A model generated the notes under the pieces. It was not told the DNA's origin and searched no databases. It was given only the letters and a program-made list of their open reading frames with translations. Positions 9,788-22,292 of a DNA stretch of 64,000 nt are shown piece by piece. Source of the stretch: Camellia lanceoleosa (Eukaryota; Streptophyta; Magnoliopsida; Ericales; Theaceae); the NCBI GenBank assembly GCA_025200525.1, contig CM045762.1, forward strand, positions 188,691,154 to 188,755,153, read 5' to 3'. Numbering within the stretch: the first letter of the stretch is position 1; every line of letters begins with the position of its first letter. Position numbers and translations under genes: made by a program.

Positions 9788-11504
9788 ATGGCGCACAACG
9801 AAGATTTGCCACAGTCCGCCATTGATGGACAGATCCTAGAAGGAGGTAGAAGGTGCGAAGGGTTGCCCCCTGTCCCTCCCATGGCGGACCTGGAGCCCCA
9901 ACGACATAACCCCAGGAGGGATGCTAGGGGGAGGCGGAATAACAGCCCCCGTCGCTCTCGTTCACAAAGTCCTGACAGATAAAGGCGGAGGATCAACCCC
10001 CAAACTCTGGAGGATCGTATGAAAGAACAGGATGAATTAATAAGGAAGATGGCAGTAGATATAGAGGCCATGAAACGCCAGATCAAGGGAAAAGGGGTGG
10101 CGATAGGAGAGGGACGTAATGGCAACACGCCCTCTCGCCACTCAGAAGATCGTAGTAGACATACCACGCCATCACAAACAGAGAGTAGAAGCCTCAGGAC
10201 GGGCGATACCCAATCCAGAACCTCCAGGACTCGTTGCTCCAGGTCTGAGAGAACGAGGACTGAGAGGTCGTATACTGAGGGAAGCAACTATCAGCCTTCG
10301 CGCACACACCGGACATCATCCAGGCAGACGGAGTTGCCAAGATCATCCGACTTACGGACCGTGCTAGAAGAAAAGGCACGATGGAAGGAGGATAATAGGG
10401 TGCGCGACCCTCGTAGGGTATCTGCCCTTCAGCGGTTGGCTCCTCGGACGCATGGAAGCGTCGAGGTTGGAATGCCTTTACCATGGCCTGCCTACGAACC
10501 AATGGACAAAGCATTAGCGAGGCTGCAGACCTCGCCGTTCGTTCCGGCAATTGAAAATGCGCCCCTACCTTCAGGCTTCCTTCAGCCCAAATTCACTACG
10601 TACAAGGGGAAGACAGACCCCTACATGCACCTAAGCCACTTCCGCCAGGTTATGGCGGTATATCAACGCAACGAGGCTTTGATGTGCATCCTTTTCCCAT
10701 CAAGCCTTGGCGACCTAGGCCTGACTTGGTTCGAAAAACTTCCAGAAGGCAACATAGCCTCCTGGGCGCAACTAGCAGAGGCGTTCGTAACAAGGTTCAG
10801 AACGAATACCAAAACGCTAGTGGAGATCAACCAGCTTCTCTCCATTAACATGGGCGACAATAAGACACTTACATCGTACAATAGTCGCTACTGGAAGACC
10901 TTTAACCAGATTGGGGACTGCCCCACCAATCTAGCCATTACCACAAGACAAAAAGGCCTTCCAAATGAGCAGACTAAGGGACTCAATCACCATGACACCA
11001 CCCCTCACCATGGAGGCCTTGATGGAAAGAGTGCATCAGCACATCAAGGTGGAAGAGGATGGCGCCCGTGCCAAAACAAAATCTGGCACAATCGTAATAC
11101 CGGAAAAAAAGGCCTTAACAAAGGTCAACGCGGTAGACCGTTCGAGCAAAAACAGAGGAGGCAGGCGGTACAACGGAGAAGACCAGGATAAAAGATGGTT
11201 GAGAGTCCGCATTGTCATTACCACGGTATTCAAAAAGCCAATCTATCGGATTCTAAGCGAGATACGCGATGAACCTTTCGTCAGATAGCCTGCCAAGCTA
11301 GGAGAGACTCAGAAGGACTACGACGAAAGGTCACGATGCACCTTCCATAAAGAAAAGAGGCACTGAACTGAAAATTGCACGCTATTGAGACAGCACCTGA
11401 AGGAGTTGGTGGCAGCAGGTCACCTGAATAAATACATTGAAGGAGGGATGCAACCAACCTCCCAAGACCACAATAACCCCAACGGGATGCCAATTGACAC
11501 CCCA
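9788..11504 (+). pseudogene. gag: gag of element 1 (disrupted)
   Basis: This is the structural polyprotein that packages the retrotransposon RNA. It starts MAHNEDLPQSAIDG, matching MTHNEDLPHSAING in element 2. It has an Arg/Ser-rich N-terminal part and a core around 10550-10960 with the usual retrotransposon-gag helices (for example FRQVMAVYQRNEALMC). Near 11330-11380 there is a CX..H..H..C-like knuckle region (RCTFHKEKRH then TENC). Breaks include TAA at 9980-9982, where element 2 has Gln, and a frameshift near 10950-10965. Further stops are TAG at 11286 and TGA near 11365. The border with protease is set by similarity and is approximate. Confidence 0.85.
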
Positions 11505-13491
11505 CCTCAAGGCGTAATCAATGTGATACATGGAATCTTCGAACCTGAGCGTGTATACGAGCTCAAAGGATCAATCAAGAAGGCCGAGCACTTAAGGGAG
11601 GTACTAAGTGCACAACCTACTATTAAAAAAGGGAAAACGGAGGCCAAGAACATCATGTCTTTTTCAGATAGAGACTTGGCGAGGATATATTGTCCCTACA
11701 ATGATGCCCTGGTTGTCACTCTCCGAGTCAAGGATTTTGACGTCAAACGGATTTTGATTGACCAAGGTAGTTCATGTGAGATAATGTATTATGAAACATT
11801 TAAACAATTAAAGCTACAAGACAAAGACTTGGCACCCACCGTATCTTCCCTGATTGGATTCAATTCAATGCCAGAATGGCCAGTGGGCAAAATAATCCTA
11901 CCAGTCAAAGCAGGAAACGTGACAAAACAAGTAGAATTCTGGGTGTTGAAAGTCCCTTCCACTTACAACATAATCTTGGAAAGAACATGGCTATATGCCA
12001 TGCAATTGGTAGCGTCATCCTACCATCAAGTAATGCAGTTCCACAACGAAGACGGGGTAATTGAAGAAGTCTTTGGAGACCAGATCATGTCCAAGCAATG
12101 TTTTGTCACTGTGAATGGCAACGCGTTGTCAAGGGATATGTTCATTCGGTGGACGAACCTGAGAGTAATGAACTGTTCGCAGATGTCGGCAAAGCAGCTA
12201 ATCAAAAAGCGGTGGAAGACTTGGTAGAGGTAAGAATAAATGAAAAGAACCCAGATAAGTTCTTTTTGCTCTGTTTGTTGTTGTCCAGCACTAAGATATT
12301 AGAGGTCTTGGAATTTTTGACCTCTAACATCGAAGTGTTCGCCTGGACATCATACGACATGCCAGGCATTGATCCCAACTTCATCTGTCACCAACTCAAT
12401 GTCTACCCATCCGCCAGACCAATCATTCAACGCACACACAGATCGGCACTCCACCACGCCGAGATAGTAGCGGAAGAAGTAGGAAACCTACAGGAGGTAA
12501 GAGCAATCAGAGAGGTGCACTACCTCAGATGGATTTCCAACACAGTCGTAGTGCCTACGAAGAATGAAAAATGGCGTGTCTGCGTCGACTACAAGACGGT
12601 TAACAAAGCATGTCCAAAGGACAGCTTCCCCCTACCACGGATAGATCAACTGGTAGACCGAACGACAGGACATAACCGACTTAGCTTTCTTGATGCGTAC
12701 AGAGGCTACCATCAAATCGCCATGTACGAACCAGACCAGGAGGTCACGTCCTTTACAACTCCAAGAGGACTGTATTGCTACAAGGTCATGCCCTTTGGCC
12801 TAAAGAACGCAGGGGCAACATTCCAGAGAATGGTTACCAAGATGTTTGAGCCGTTGTTAGGCAGAACAATGGAGGCTTACATCGACGACATGGTGGTCAA
12901 GAGCAAGGATAAGAATGACCATCTCAAGGACCTAGATGAGATGTTTGAGATCCTAAAGAAGCATAAGTTGCACCTTAATGCGTCCAAATGTGCATTCGGA
13001 GTAGGATCTGGCAAATTCCTAGGCTTTCTGGTGACCAACCGGGGTATAGAAGCAAACCCCTCTCAGATCAAAGCAATTCAGGACCTAGAGAGGCCAAATT
13101 CAGTAAAAGAAGTGCAGCATCTTACCGGCATGGCGGCTGCACTCAATCGGTTCATAAGCCGGTCGTTAGATAGACTACGACCATTTTTCCATACTTTAAA
13201 GGACAAATTCGAGTGGGACGAAGAATGCGACCGCGCTCTGAAAAACTTGAAAGAATACATGTCTTCTCCACCACTGCTTGTCACCCCAATACCTGGAGAA
13301 GAACTCTTCCTGTACCTGGCAGTCTCTCAACATGCAATTAGCGCAGTGTTGGTCCGTACGGAAGGAATCCAACATCTGCCCATCTTTTATGTCAGCAAGA
13401 CATTGCTGGGCCCCGAAACAAGGTACTTGCCACTGGAAAAACTGGCCTTGGCCTTGATGATGGCCTCAAGGAAGTTGTCACACTACTTTCA
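11505..13491 (+). pseudogene. pol: pol part 1 of element 1: protease, reverse transcriptase, start of RNase H
   Basis: The aspartic protease lies at about 11690-12030 with the motif ILIDQGSSCEIMYY (active-site Asp in D-Q-G-S) and the C-terminal flap-side motif NIILERTWL. A frameshift near 12115 separates it from RT. RT runs from about 12560 to 13170 and has the finger motif [20 protein letters not shown], the catalytic centre YIDDMVV, and [12 protein letters not shown]. The following RNase H starts [17 protein letters not shown]; its first catalytic Asp is missing. In the Tat lineage this first RNase H is known to be a degenerate connection domain. Reading stops at 13491 where a foreign insert begins. 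Confidence 0.9.
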
Positions 13492-15844
13492 ACTGATTAC
13501 CGATTAATTACTGATTAAGTACTGATTACTGTTAAACTGAGACTGAACCTGATTGATAATTGAATTGATTGAAATCTTGGTGACCGATCGAAATCCAAAC
13601 CGAATCGATCGATCAGAATCGCTTTAAAGCATATTTCCATCTGTTAGTCGTTTATCGATCTGTTCATGCTCGGTAATTTAAACTGCTAATTGAAGGCCTT
13701 ATCGGCGGCCGAATCTGAAATTGACTGATGTTTTATGATCATTAAAATTAATGTGAATTTATGGTGTATTTAATTGGAAATTGATTTGGCATGATTAAAT
13801 TATATTAAAAATAAGTTAAATCAAAGAGTTGCCTTATTTACGGAATTGCCATCAAAGTGGGGCCTTTGTTTATTATATGTTGAGCCTTATTACATGCAAC
13901 CAAAACATTTCTATCAGCCATTTTGTGAAGAGAGAACCGACTAGAGAGAGAGAAATGTGAAATCAACTAGGAAATTGGCTTGTATACTTGAAGAAATTGA
14001 AGGGTAATTGCTTAATTGAGCTTCTAATCTTGTGAATGAAGACCTAAGGTAGTGTAATTACCCCTTTGTTTGTGAATTAAACTTGTTCTTGCATGGTTTA
14101 TGTCAAGTTTGGTGGATTAAGCCATGAAATAGCTTCACATGTTGAAAACATAACATAATTCATGCATGCATGGCCATTTTGGTGCATTTTGAAGTTGAAT
14201 TCATGGTAAATTGTACATGCATGCTCATAGTGTTATTAAAGTACATGTTTTCATTTTGTTTCCCAACTATTGAGCTCATTAGAGCAAGATTTGAACCTTG
14301 AATTTGGTTAAAAACTCATGCATTGCATGTTTTGAAAATGTTCTTGAAATGGGTTTGAAAAATGGTTTTAATTGACTCACTCTTGGGCTTTGAATTCATA
14401 AATTGAGCTTTCAAACTTGTTATACATTGTTTTGGGAAGTATTTTCCAGAATTTGGGCCCAAGAGGTCGAGAATTGAGTTGAGAATGCTTGGTTTGAGCT
14501 TGGAAGGCAACTGAAATTCAGATTTGGCTTCTTCGCTCGAGCGAAGGATTCCTCGCTCGAGCGACCAACGTTTCCTCTGAGCCACGCTCAAGCGAAGGAT
14601 TGGTGGCTCGATCATAAAAATCGAGCATCCAGTACTTTTACTGTTTCATCAGACCGCTCGAGTGAAGGATTGTTCGCTCGAGCGAATCCTTTGATTTTGC
14701 AACCTCGCTCGAGCGAAGGAAGGCTCGCTCAAGCGAGACCCCTGTTTTCAGCAACTTTTGAAAAATGCCTTCCAACTGTATTTTTGCATCCTCATCCCAT
14801 CCTAGGCATTCTTAAGCCTAGTTTAAGGCATCTTAATGAGGATATAGATGTAGAACACACCGAGGCATAATAGGAAGTTAATTATTGTACTTCCCCCTAC
14901 TGTGAAACTTAGAGTGTGTTCAATTTGTTAACTGTTTAGGGTTGGCTCTTGAGGACGCGCTCTAGCTGCTATTAGCCCAATCTCTGTGAGTAACAATTGT
15001 GTAAAGATATGTTCAAAATGGTTATCTCTTGAATACTGAACTGAACTGTTTATTGAACTGCTATTGTTTACTGAATGAATGTATGTCCTGTATTCTCGAA
15101 TCAGACAGGCATCCTTAGCAATTATCATCTTTATCATATTCTGAGCTCTGTCGGATCCTTTGTGGAATCATACTGTTTGCTGATTGATGGTCATCAATAC
15201 TGTCGGGTCTGGTAAGACCCGGTCCTTTTGGACCTCATCTTATAGGCTAATGGGTGTACCATATGACCGATTGATCAAATCTTGAAAGATCAAATATCTT
15301 GTTAAATGAATTGTTTTCACTACTGTAAGGACATTCATTCATAACCTCTTTACGCTTTATGTTATTCAGTGGGCTTTAGCTCACTGTTTATATATATAAA
15401 TGTAGGTTCTCAGCAGCCAGACCGGAGCTAGAAGCGTGGGTTGGTCCCCAGTTTTGTCAAGCCAGCCTATGTGCCTCACTGCGAGGTTCCGAGTTGCCAT
15501 GTCATGGCTTGGGGTGTTTTTGTGTCCTCCATCAGTCTCCTTACTGTTTTGTACTATTGTATAGACCACCTACTGTTTTACTGTGCTGTTATCGAGGGAT
15601 TATGTCCCCGTACTGAACGTTTGTATATGTTTGTATAGACTGTACTGCACTGAACTGTTTGAATGCATGAAAAATGTTTTTGGCATACAGATTGTCACCG
15701 CTCAATGGACACTAGTTATTTACTGTATTGGCTTCCGCCAGCCTCAGACTGCTTAATCAGACATCGTTCAAGAGGGCCTTCGTAATCTCGGACATCGCCG
15801 CGATTCTGATGCTAAACCCATAGGGCCGGGTTTGGGTCGTGACA
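13492..15844. mobile_element. 2.35-kb insert in pol, probably a solo LTR of another family
   Basis: The insert is flanked by 33-bp exact direct repeats (13459-13491 and 15845-15877, starting gatggcctcaaggaag) that belong to the interrupted pol gene. The right end, GGGTCGTGACA, is typical of a plant Gypsy LTR 3' end. The left end starts with low-complexity ctgattac-type sequence, and a TG lies at 13494. No coding region is recognisable. It holds a palindromic CGCTCGAGCG array (14532-14740). Near 15378-15410 a segment resembles the organisation of the solo LTRs at 54695 and 58720 ('agctcactg...ttctcagcag'). A 33-bp duplication is far longer than the 4-6 bp made by retroviral integrases. Confidence 0.65.
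14532..14740. repeat. CGCTCGAGCG palindrome array
   Basis: Four or five perfect or near-perfect copies of the 10-bp palindrome CGCTCGAGCG, usually followed by aaggatt, with diverged copies between them. Similar arrays lie in the solo LTRs at 54886-55095 and 60301-60610. Confidence 0.8.
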
Positions 15845-18056
15845 GATGGCCTCAAGGAAGTTGTCACACTACTTTCACGCCCACATCATAGTCGTCCTCA
15901 CAGCTTTACCATTAAAAGCTTTGTTTGAAAGGGTGAACTTTTCTGGGCGAATCTTGAAGTGGGCAGTAGAGTTAGGACAATATGACATCAAGTTTCAACC
16001 CAGGACCACGATAAAAGCTCAAGCCTTGGCAGACTTCGTCGCTGAATTTACTCCAGGAAGTCATCATATCTGCCCAGTCGACCTGACGGACACAACCGAA
16101 CTAGGAATGGAAGTTGACGCCGGAATAGCGCAACCCCTGGTACAGGAAACTCAGTCAGACCCCAAGGCAGACCAGAGTGAAGAAAGCAAGGAAGAAGCAA
16201 ACTATGCTACACCAAGCCAAGACTCACCAACAAATAAAGACTTGCTACAATCAAATAGCGAGGGGCAAACAGCAAGCATGGACCTTGAAGAAAACCCCAG
16301 CAACATTTTGGACCCCAAGGCATCATCTGATCCCTCTACTTGCTGGAAGTTATTCGTTGGAGAGATGTGGAAGCTCTTCATGGATAGAGTATCCAACCGG
16401 CATAGAGCAGGACTCAGCATAGTCCTCATCTCTCCAGACGGCCTAGTAGTGGAGCAAGCAGTCAACCTGGGCTTCCCAGCATCAAACAACGAAGCAGAGT
16501 ATGAAGCGCTTCTTGCAGGCCTTAAATCAGCATTCTATATGAAGGCCACCGAACTAATGGTTTACAACGACTCGCAGCTAGTGGTAAACCAAATTTCAGA
16601 CGACTACGAAGCAAAGGACGATAGGATGGCTAAATACTAAGAGTTGGTCAAAATAGAAATCAAGAAATTTGAAGTAGTCAGGATAGAACAAATTAGCAGG
16701 GAGGAAAACAGCAGAGCAGATGAATTAGCAGGCTTTGCTTCAATGGCAGATACTTCCATCCCTCATCCATTGCTGATCGACTACCTACCTAGACCAAGCA
16801 TTGAAGACCCCGACGCAGAAGAGATATGTTGCGCCGAGTTAGGCCCTTCTTGGATGGACCCCATCATACTGTTCTTAAAAGATGGCACTCTACCAGAAGA
16901 AAAGAAAGCGGCCAACAGAATAAGAGCAAAGTCGTAGCGATTTTGGCTCTCCCCTTCTATGGAATTGTACAAAAAGTCATTCTCAGGACCATATCTAAAG
17001 TGTGTTCACCCCAGCAAAGTTGAAGCATTTTTGTTCAAATACACGAAGGCGTGTGCGGAAGCCATCAAGGGGGAAGGTCACTAGCATACAGAGCAATCTC
17101 GCAAGGATATTGGTGGCCTTACATGCAAGCAGACTCAGAGAAGTATGTGAAGAAGTGCAAGAAATGTCAGAAGTTCGCACACCAAATACATCAACCTGCC
17201 AGAGAGTTTCTACCCTTAGCCAGCTCATGGCCCTTCGCAATGTGGGGCCTGGACATAGTAGGACCACTTCCAACAGCACCAGGCAACAGGAAGTTCTTTC
17301 TCGTAGCAACCGCCTACTTCACAAAGTGGGTGGAAGCAGAGGCCTTGGCATCAATCAAAGAAAAAGATGTGAAAAAGTTCGTCTGGAAGAATATCATCAC
17401 TCGGTTTGACATACCAAAAGCCCTAATATCAGACAACGGCACTTAGTTCGACGGTAGAATCTTTAGAGGCTTTTGTGAAAAATATAAGATCGAGTTTTAC
17501 AATTCTACACCGACATATCCTTAAGCAAATGGCCAAGCAGAAGCATCAAACAAGGTTGTCTTGGATGGATTGAAGAAAAGGTTAGAGAAGGCAAAAGGCA
17601 AGTGGACTGGGGAACTTCCCCATGTTTTATGGGCTTATCGCACCACACCTCGACGATCAACAAGAGAAACACCATTCTCCTTAGCCTATGGCATAAAAGC
17701 AGTAAACCCACTAGAAGTTGGCCTCCCCACAATTAGAAGCGAAAATTTTGATCCAGACTTAAATAGCGAAGCCATAGCATTGAAGCTCGACCTTACAGAA
17801 GAAAGAAGAGAAAGAGCACTGGTTCACATTGCCTTATACCAACAAGAGTTATTCAGGAAATACAACAAAATAGTGCATCTAAGGCAATTCAAAATCGGCG
17901 ATTGGGTGCTACGCAAAGTGATGGGAAACACCATGGTACCAGGAGATGGCAAGTTAGGGCTTAGCAGGAAAAGGGGCATACCTCTTGGAAGATAAGGACG
18001 GCAAAGCCATTCCTAGGCCATGGAACACTGCCAATCTCAGATTATTTTATTTTTAA
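15845..18056 (+). pseudogene. pol: pol part 2 of element 1: RNase H, second RNase H, integrase
   Basis: Reading resumes inside the first RNase H (LSHYFHAH...). A second, catalytic-type RNase H follows at about 16360-16640 with [20 protein letters not shown] and [12 protein letters not shown], so Asp, Glu and Asp are present. This archaeal-type second RNase H defines the Tat group. Integrase starts near 16990 with the HHCC finger (..CGSHQGG.., KCKKCQKFA). It continues with core motifs WGLDIVGPLP and ISDNG and a Glu-bearing helix around 17530-17590, then a C-terminal part ending RPWNTANLRLFYF at the stop 18054-18056. Stops at 16638-16640 and 16935-16937, TAG near 17446 and small frameshifts inactivate it. 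Confidence 0.9.
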
Positions 18057-18174
18057 CTTTTTTTCAAGCATATGTAATTTCCCTTTTCCTTTCTCAATAA
18101 AACAAGTAGATTCTTTTCAGTATAAGTTATTTTTTGTAAAAGATAGTTTTAATGAGTTAGGAACATTGTAAACA

Positions 18175-18740
18175 TAGTTGGCCGGAAAAACTAACATCCC
18201 TCCTAAACCCAGGATAAGGATCCAGGCTGCAGGACGTTTGGTCAAAACAACCAAACATTTTACTCTAGGTTGGCTAGAAAAAACCAACTTAGAGGTTAGC
18301 TGGATTAAACCAACACCCCTCCTAAGCCCAGGATAAGGATCCAGGCTGCAGGACTTTTGGTCGAAATAACCAAACATTTTTCTAAATTGGCAAGAATAAC
18401 CAACTTAGAGGTTGACTGGATTAAATCAACACCCCTCCTAAGCCTAGAATAAGGATTTAGGCTGCAGGACGTTTGGTCGGAATAAACCAAACATTTTTCT
18501 AAATTGACAGGAATAACCAATTTAGAGGTTGGCTGGATTAAACCAACTCTTACTACTCTTCAGCCAAAGTAAGGATATCGGCTAAAAAGTGGTTGGCTAG
18601 ATTAGACCAACTCTTACTACTCTTCAGCCGAAGTAAGAATATCAGCTAAAGAGTGGTTGGCTGGACTAAACCAACTCTTAGTACTCATCAGCCGAAGTAG
18701 GTATCTCGGCTAAAAGAGTGGTTGGCAGGTGTACTTATAG
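18175..18740. repeat. Minisatellite between pol and the antisense gene (element 1)
   Basis: Two related tandem units are present. A roughly 115-bp composite unit ('aggataaggatccaggctgcagg', 'gtttggtcg.aataaccaaac', 'ggttggctggattaaaccaac') occurs about three times up to 18530. A 62-65-bp unit (cagccgaagtaaggatatcggctaaa, ggttggctg) then occurs about three times. The same position in element 2 holds a cognate 63-bp array. Confidence 0.85.
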
Positions 18741-18978
18741 TTGCAAATGTTAAGACCGATATAAAGTATCTCGACAAGTGAATACTGTACCTCATCCAAG
18801 ACTTCAGTTAGAAAGTAAAGTACAAGCATGGAGATCAACCGAAATAAGAGTTGGAACAAAAAAGTAGACTTCATTAAAAATTCAAAGCAAGTACAAAACG
18901 TGGGGCCTCAGCCCGGTTACAATTTGTTTCCAAAAACAAAGAAAAGAAAAAAAAAGCAAAAAGAAGAAAAATACGAAG

Positions 18979-21024
18979 TCAGTTAAACAGGTCGTCGAGG
19001 TCGGCATCAATATCAACTCGGAGCCTGGTTTCATTCGGTAGCACGGTCTCGGTTGGAAAAACGGTTTCAGTAGGCAGCTCGCTGGTCAGGTCTTCCACCA
19101 ATGGCTCCGACCGAACTGACTGATCGACAGGATCATTGACAGCTGGGGTATCTTTGGGCACGGTGTCTTCTTCATTATCTGAGTCCTCAAGAAATTGTTG
19201 CTGAAGGGCAGCAGCATATTCCGTCATAGAGCTCGGAATAAAGTATGCAGAAGCATTAAAGACCTCGGTCTCTAAACCATGACCGAGCTGCTTTACAGCC
19301 GCCCTCCAACCGCACTTGAAGAAGAGATCCTTGGCAGCTTCACATTGTTTAATGTAAGTCGCCTCCCCCTCCTTGTAACCCCGAAGCTCAGCGTCTTCGG
19401 CACTCTTCTTCAGCTGCTCTATCTCGGCATTTTTCTTTCCCTCAAGTTTTGCCAGTTCGCGCAGATATTTGTCTTTTATAACGGCTGCAGCTTTTTATTT
19501 TTCTGCTTCGGCCAAGCTAACAAGTCCGATCAGACGACCATTCTCGGATTTTAGCTCGACTATTTGCTGCCTGGCTTGTTCCAGTTCGGCAGTTTTTTTA
19601 GTCACTTCGGCCAGCGCTTGCCTTGTAGTCTTGCGAAGTTCAAGCACACGCTTATGAGCGATGTGGCTCTTCTGCATGGCCTACAAGAGGAGGGAAGACT
19701 TGTAATCAAACCAAGATAAGAGTTGTGCAAGTTAAAAAGGTTAACAGAAGAAGCTACTTACAAGCACCATGGATTTCGTGGCCGAACGGATGGCCCTTAG
19801 TTCGGTCAAATGTTGGTGGTGCTCCATGTCTGCTGGAAGGCAGATACTCTTGGCAAGGTTAAATGCCATCAAGTGATCTTTTTCAGCGGCCACTGAGTCA
19901 GTGTCCTAAATTTCTCGGTTTTGAAAAATAATTTTGGGTGCCCACCTGGAGGAGCTGGCTCGGTCGGAGCACTCCGGTTGCGGGCTCGGTGGAGGGCTTG
20001 GTGGAAGAATGGTTTTGTCTTCATCAACAAGGCGTTGCTCGGTTAGGGTAGTCCGGGCATGCTTGCTTGGGCAAGATGAGAAGGGTTGTTGAGATGGAAG
20101 GGCCACCATGGTGTCTTGAGTTTGGTTCGGTGGTGGTACCTCGGTTCGGTTTGTTTCGGTTAGAAGGGCCCTTACTCGGTTCCTCTTTGCCATCTCTTCT
20201 TTGGCGGTAGTTCAGACCAGGTTGATTTGAGGCAAGGATGGATCCGGTTCAGGAGTGTCTTCCAGCAAGAAGTCTGTTACTCTGGCTTTTCGTCGACGGC
20301 TATATCTGTGCATCGGTTCAAAATTCAGTAACTTGGCCCAACTTCTTTCAGGGTATCGTAGTGCGGCGCGAAGGGTGTCTAGATTGGGGTAACTGTATAG
20401 TGACTTAAGGTGGGCCGAATCTGCATAAAGAAGACAACTGTCAGTTCGGTTCAGGAATAGAAAACTGAAATAAAGAGGAGTATGCAAACTAGCCGAGGTA
20501 ATTATACCGGGAGTTCCTTTCTTCCAGTTTATACTGCGGCCTGGGTTCTAGGCTTGGTGGTCTTCAAAATTTCCAGACACCCAGAAAAAATCATCGTCGT
20601 TTAAATCTTTGTCTGGTGTGTCATTTATTATTTTTTCACACCGGCATCGTATTCTTAAATAATAAACCCAACCGTCCTCTTTTGAGCCTATAGAGTATTG
20701 ATGGAAGAGTTCAGCTAAGCCGAGGTTAATGCCAGCTCGGCAGTTTAGCTCAGCATTGCCATTTATTATGCGGTATGAATTTGTGGATAGCTGGGTGGGA
20801 CATATCCTAGTTTGCCTAAGGAATTCACAAAGTAAAGGCTGTACAGGGAATCTTAGTCTGGTTTCTATAATGGACAAAAGGGTAAAGGGAACAAAGCTGG
20901 GGTTTCCCCACAGGGTGGTGTCTAGATCGGCTAGGATGAGGTGAACATCGTCAGAGATGTTATAATCCTTTCGAAATTCAGCCATTCCACCAGGTGTGTT
21001 TACTAAAAACCTATACTTCCCCAT
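18979..21024 (-). pseudogene. Antisense intron-containing gene of element 1 (putative gypsy-type transposon protein)
   Basis: This gene lies opposite to gag-pol. It starts MGKYRFLVNTPGG at 21024 and ends ...DADLDDLFN at 18979. Exon 1 (21024-20508) holds the conserved domain of plant 'putative gypsy type transposon' proteins (RLRFPVQPLLCEFLRQT, then STNSYRIINGN). Intron 1 is 20507-20421 (GT...AG, 87 bp). Exon 2 is 20420-19762 and is Pro/Ser-rich. Intron 2 is 19761-19681 (GTAAGT...AG, 81 bp). Exon 3 (19680-18979) is a coiled coil followed by an acidic tail. The reading frame is continuous across both introns but has four in-frame stops (20548, 20212, 19906, 19495). Function is unknown. Similar antisense genes are known from Tat-lineage elements such as maize Grande. 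Element 2 has the same gene with introns at the same places. Confidence 0.75.
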
Positions 21025-22292
21025 TTATATGTTATGAATAAATTAAACTTGCCTTAGCTCAGTCTGAGAAAGGTGCTGAGTAGCTCGGTTGAGCGCTCAA
21101 AGGAGTGCCTGGGCAACCTAAAGTCTGCAAAGTGAAAAACAAAAGTGTTAAAGCATAGATTGTGGGACCGTGCTAAAAGAAATAAAGGCAAGAAAAATGT
21201 AGTCCTAGCTCGGTTTGAGCAAGGGGTTCGATAGCTCGGTTTGTGCAAAGGGTTTTATTATCCCGATTTTCACAAGGGACTGTTATCTCGGTTCGTGCAA
21301 GGTGGTTTTGTTATCTCGGTTTGTGCAAGGGTTTTGTCAGCCTGGTTGAGCCTCTAGGGGCAGCGCTCTTAATTCAATGTGAACTATGAAGGCTGGTCTA
21401 GCCCCAAGTTATAGCTCGGCCGTGGTTGAGACTATCGAGCACACTATTACGCAAACTTAGTATGGTTTGTTAGCTCGGCTAAAGTTAAATCAAAAGATGG
21501 TTCGACTTGTTAAAACTACTGGTATATAGCATGAAGTGTTGGTTCGGTTGAATGGTCTGCCTAGATTGACATCCACTACAAACAACTTCCTAGTTCGGTT
21601 ATATTATGATTTTGGATCAAAACTAGTGTTTCTCATATTATTTCTTGAATCAGAGTGGTTCTATTACTAAGTTTTTGCAGAAAATGCAAGGCAAGGCAGA
21701 AAATGGAAGTAAAAAGTGTTTTGCGAAAACACATAAAACAAATGCTATGGATTAAAAAAGTGCGAAAATAAGAAAAATATAACAGATTTGTGTTACTCAC
21801 CAAGGTAAGAGGAAGGAAAGGGAAGCAGAAAACAACCACAGACGCAAGCTTCACAGTTGCAAAACAATGGAGACTCAAGCAAAAGAGAAAGCAAGAGGAA
21901 GAGAAGGTGAATAGTGTAGGAGGTGATTAAAAAAAAAGGGTTTTTTGCTTTGTAGGGCTTTTTTGGCGGGACTGTTCAAAAATTGTGAAGTACGAAGAAC
22001 GGCGTGATAGCTATACTGGGCCAATAAGAGTTTGCCACGTGTCCATTGGAATGAGAAGCGATTCAGTTGTTGTGATTGAAGAGACATTTTGATCGGATAG
22101 GTACAGCCCGGTGTGAATTTAGCTCGGCTGGAATGGCTAAAAGGGTTTTTTAACTCGACTGGAAAAGCTGAAGAGTTTTTAGCTCGACTGGAAAGGCTTA
22201 AGAATTTAGCTCGGTCATCAAGCTAAAATTGTTAGCTCGGCTGATAAACAGGTAATCCTTATCATGCTACGCAGATGGAATTAAGGGGTAAT
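21025..22292 (-). other. Probable promoter and 5' UTR of the antisense gene; repeats of 'agctcggtt'
   Basis: On the minus strand 21940-21800 looks like a pyrimidine-rich plant 5' leader ending at a GTGAGT donor near 21800. A leader intron could end at the AG before 21127 (tttcactttgcag). These are inferred from splice-like signals only. The rest up to the 3' LTR is spaced with short 'agctcggtt' motifs. A weak purine tract (ggaattaagggg) precedes the LTR at about 22277-22288 and may serve as PPT. Confidence 0.4.

Noticed and set aside
14316..14870. Frames around the CGCTCGAGCG array in the pol insert
   Set aside because: They arise from the GC-rich palindromes; no domain or conserved start.
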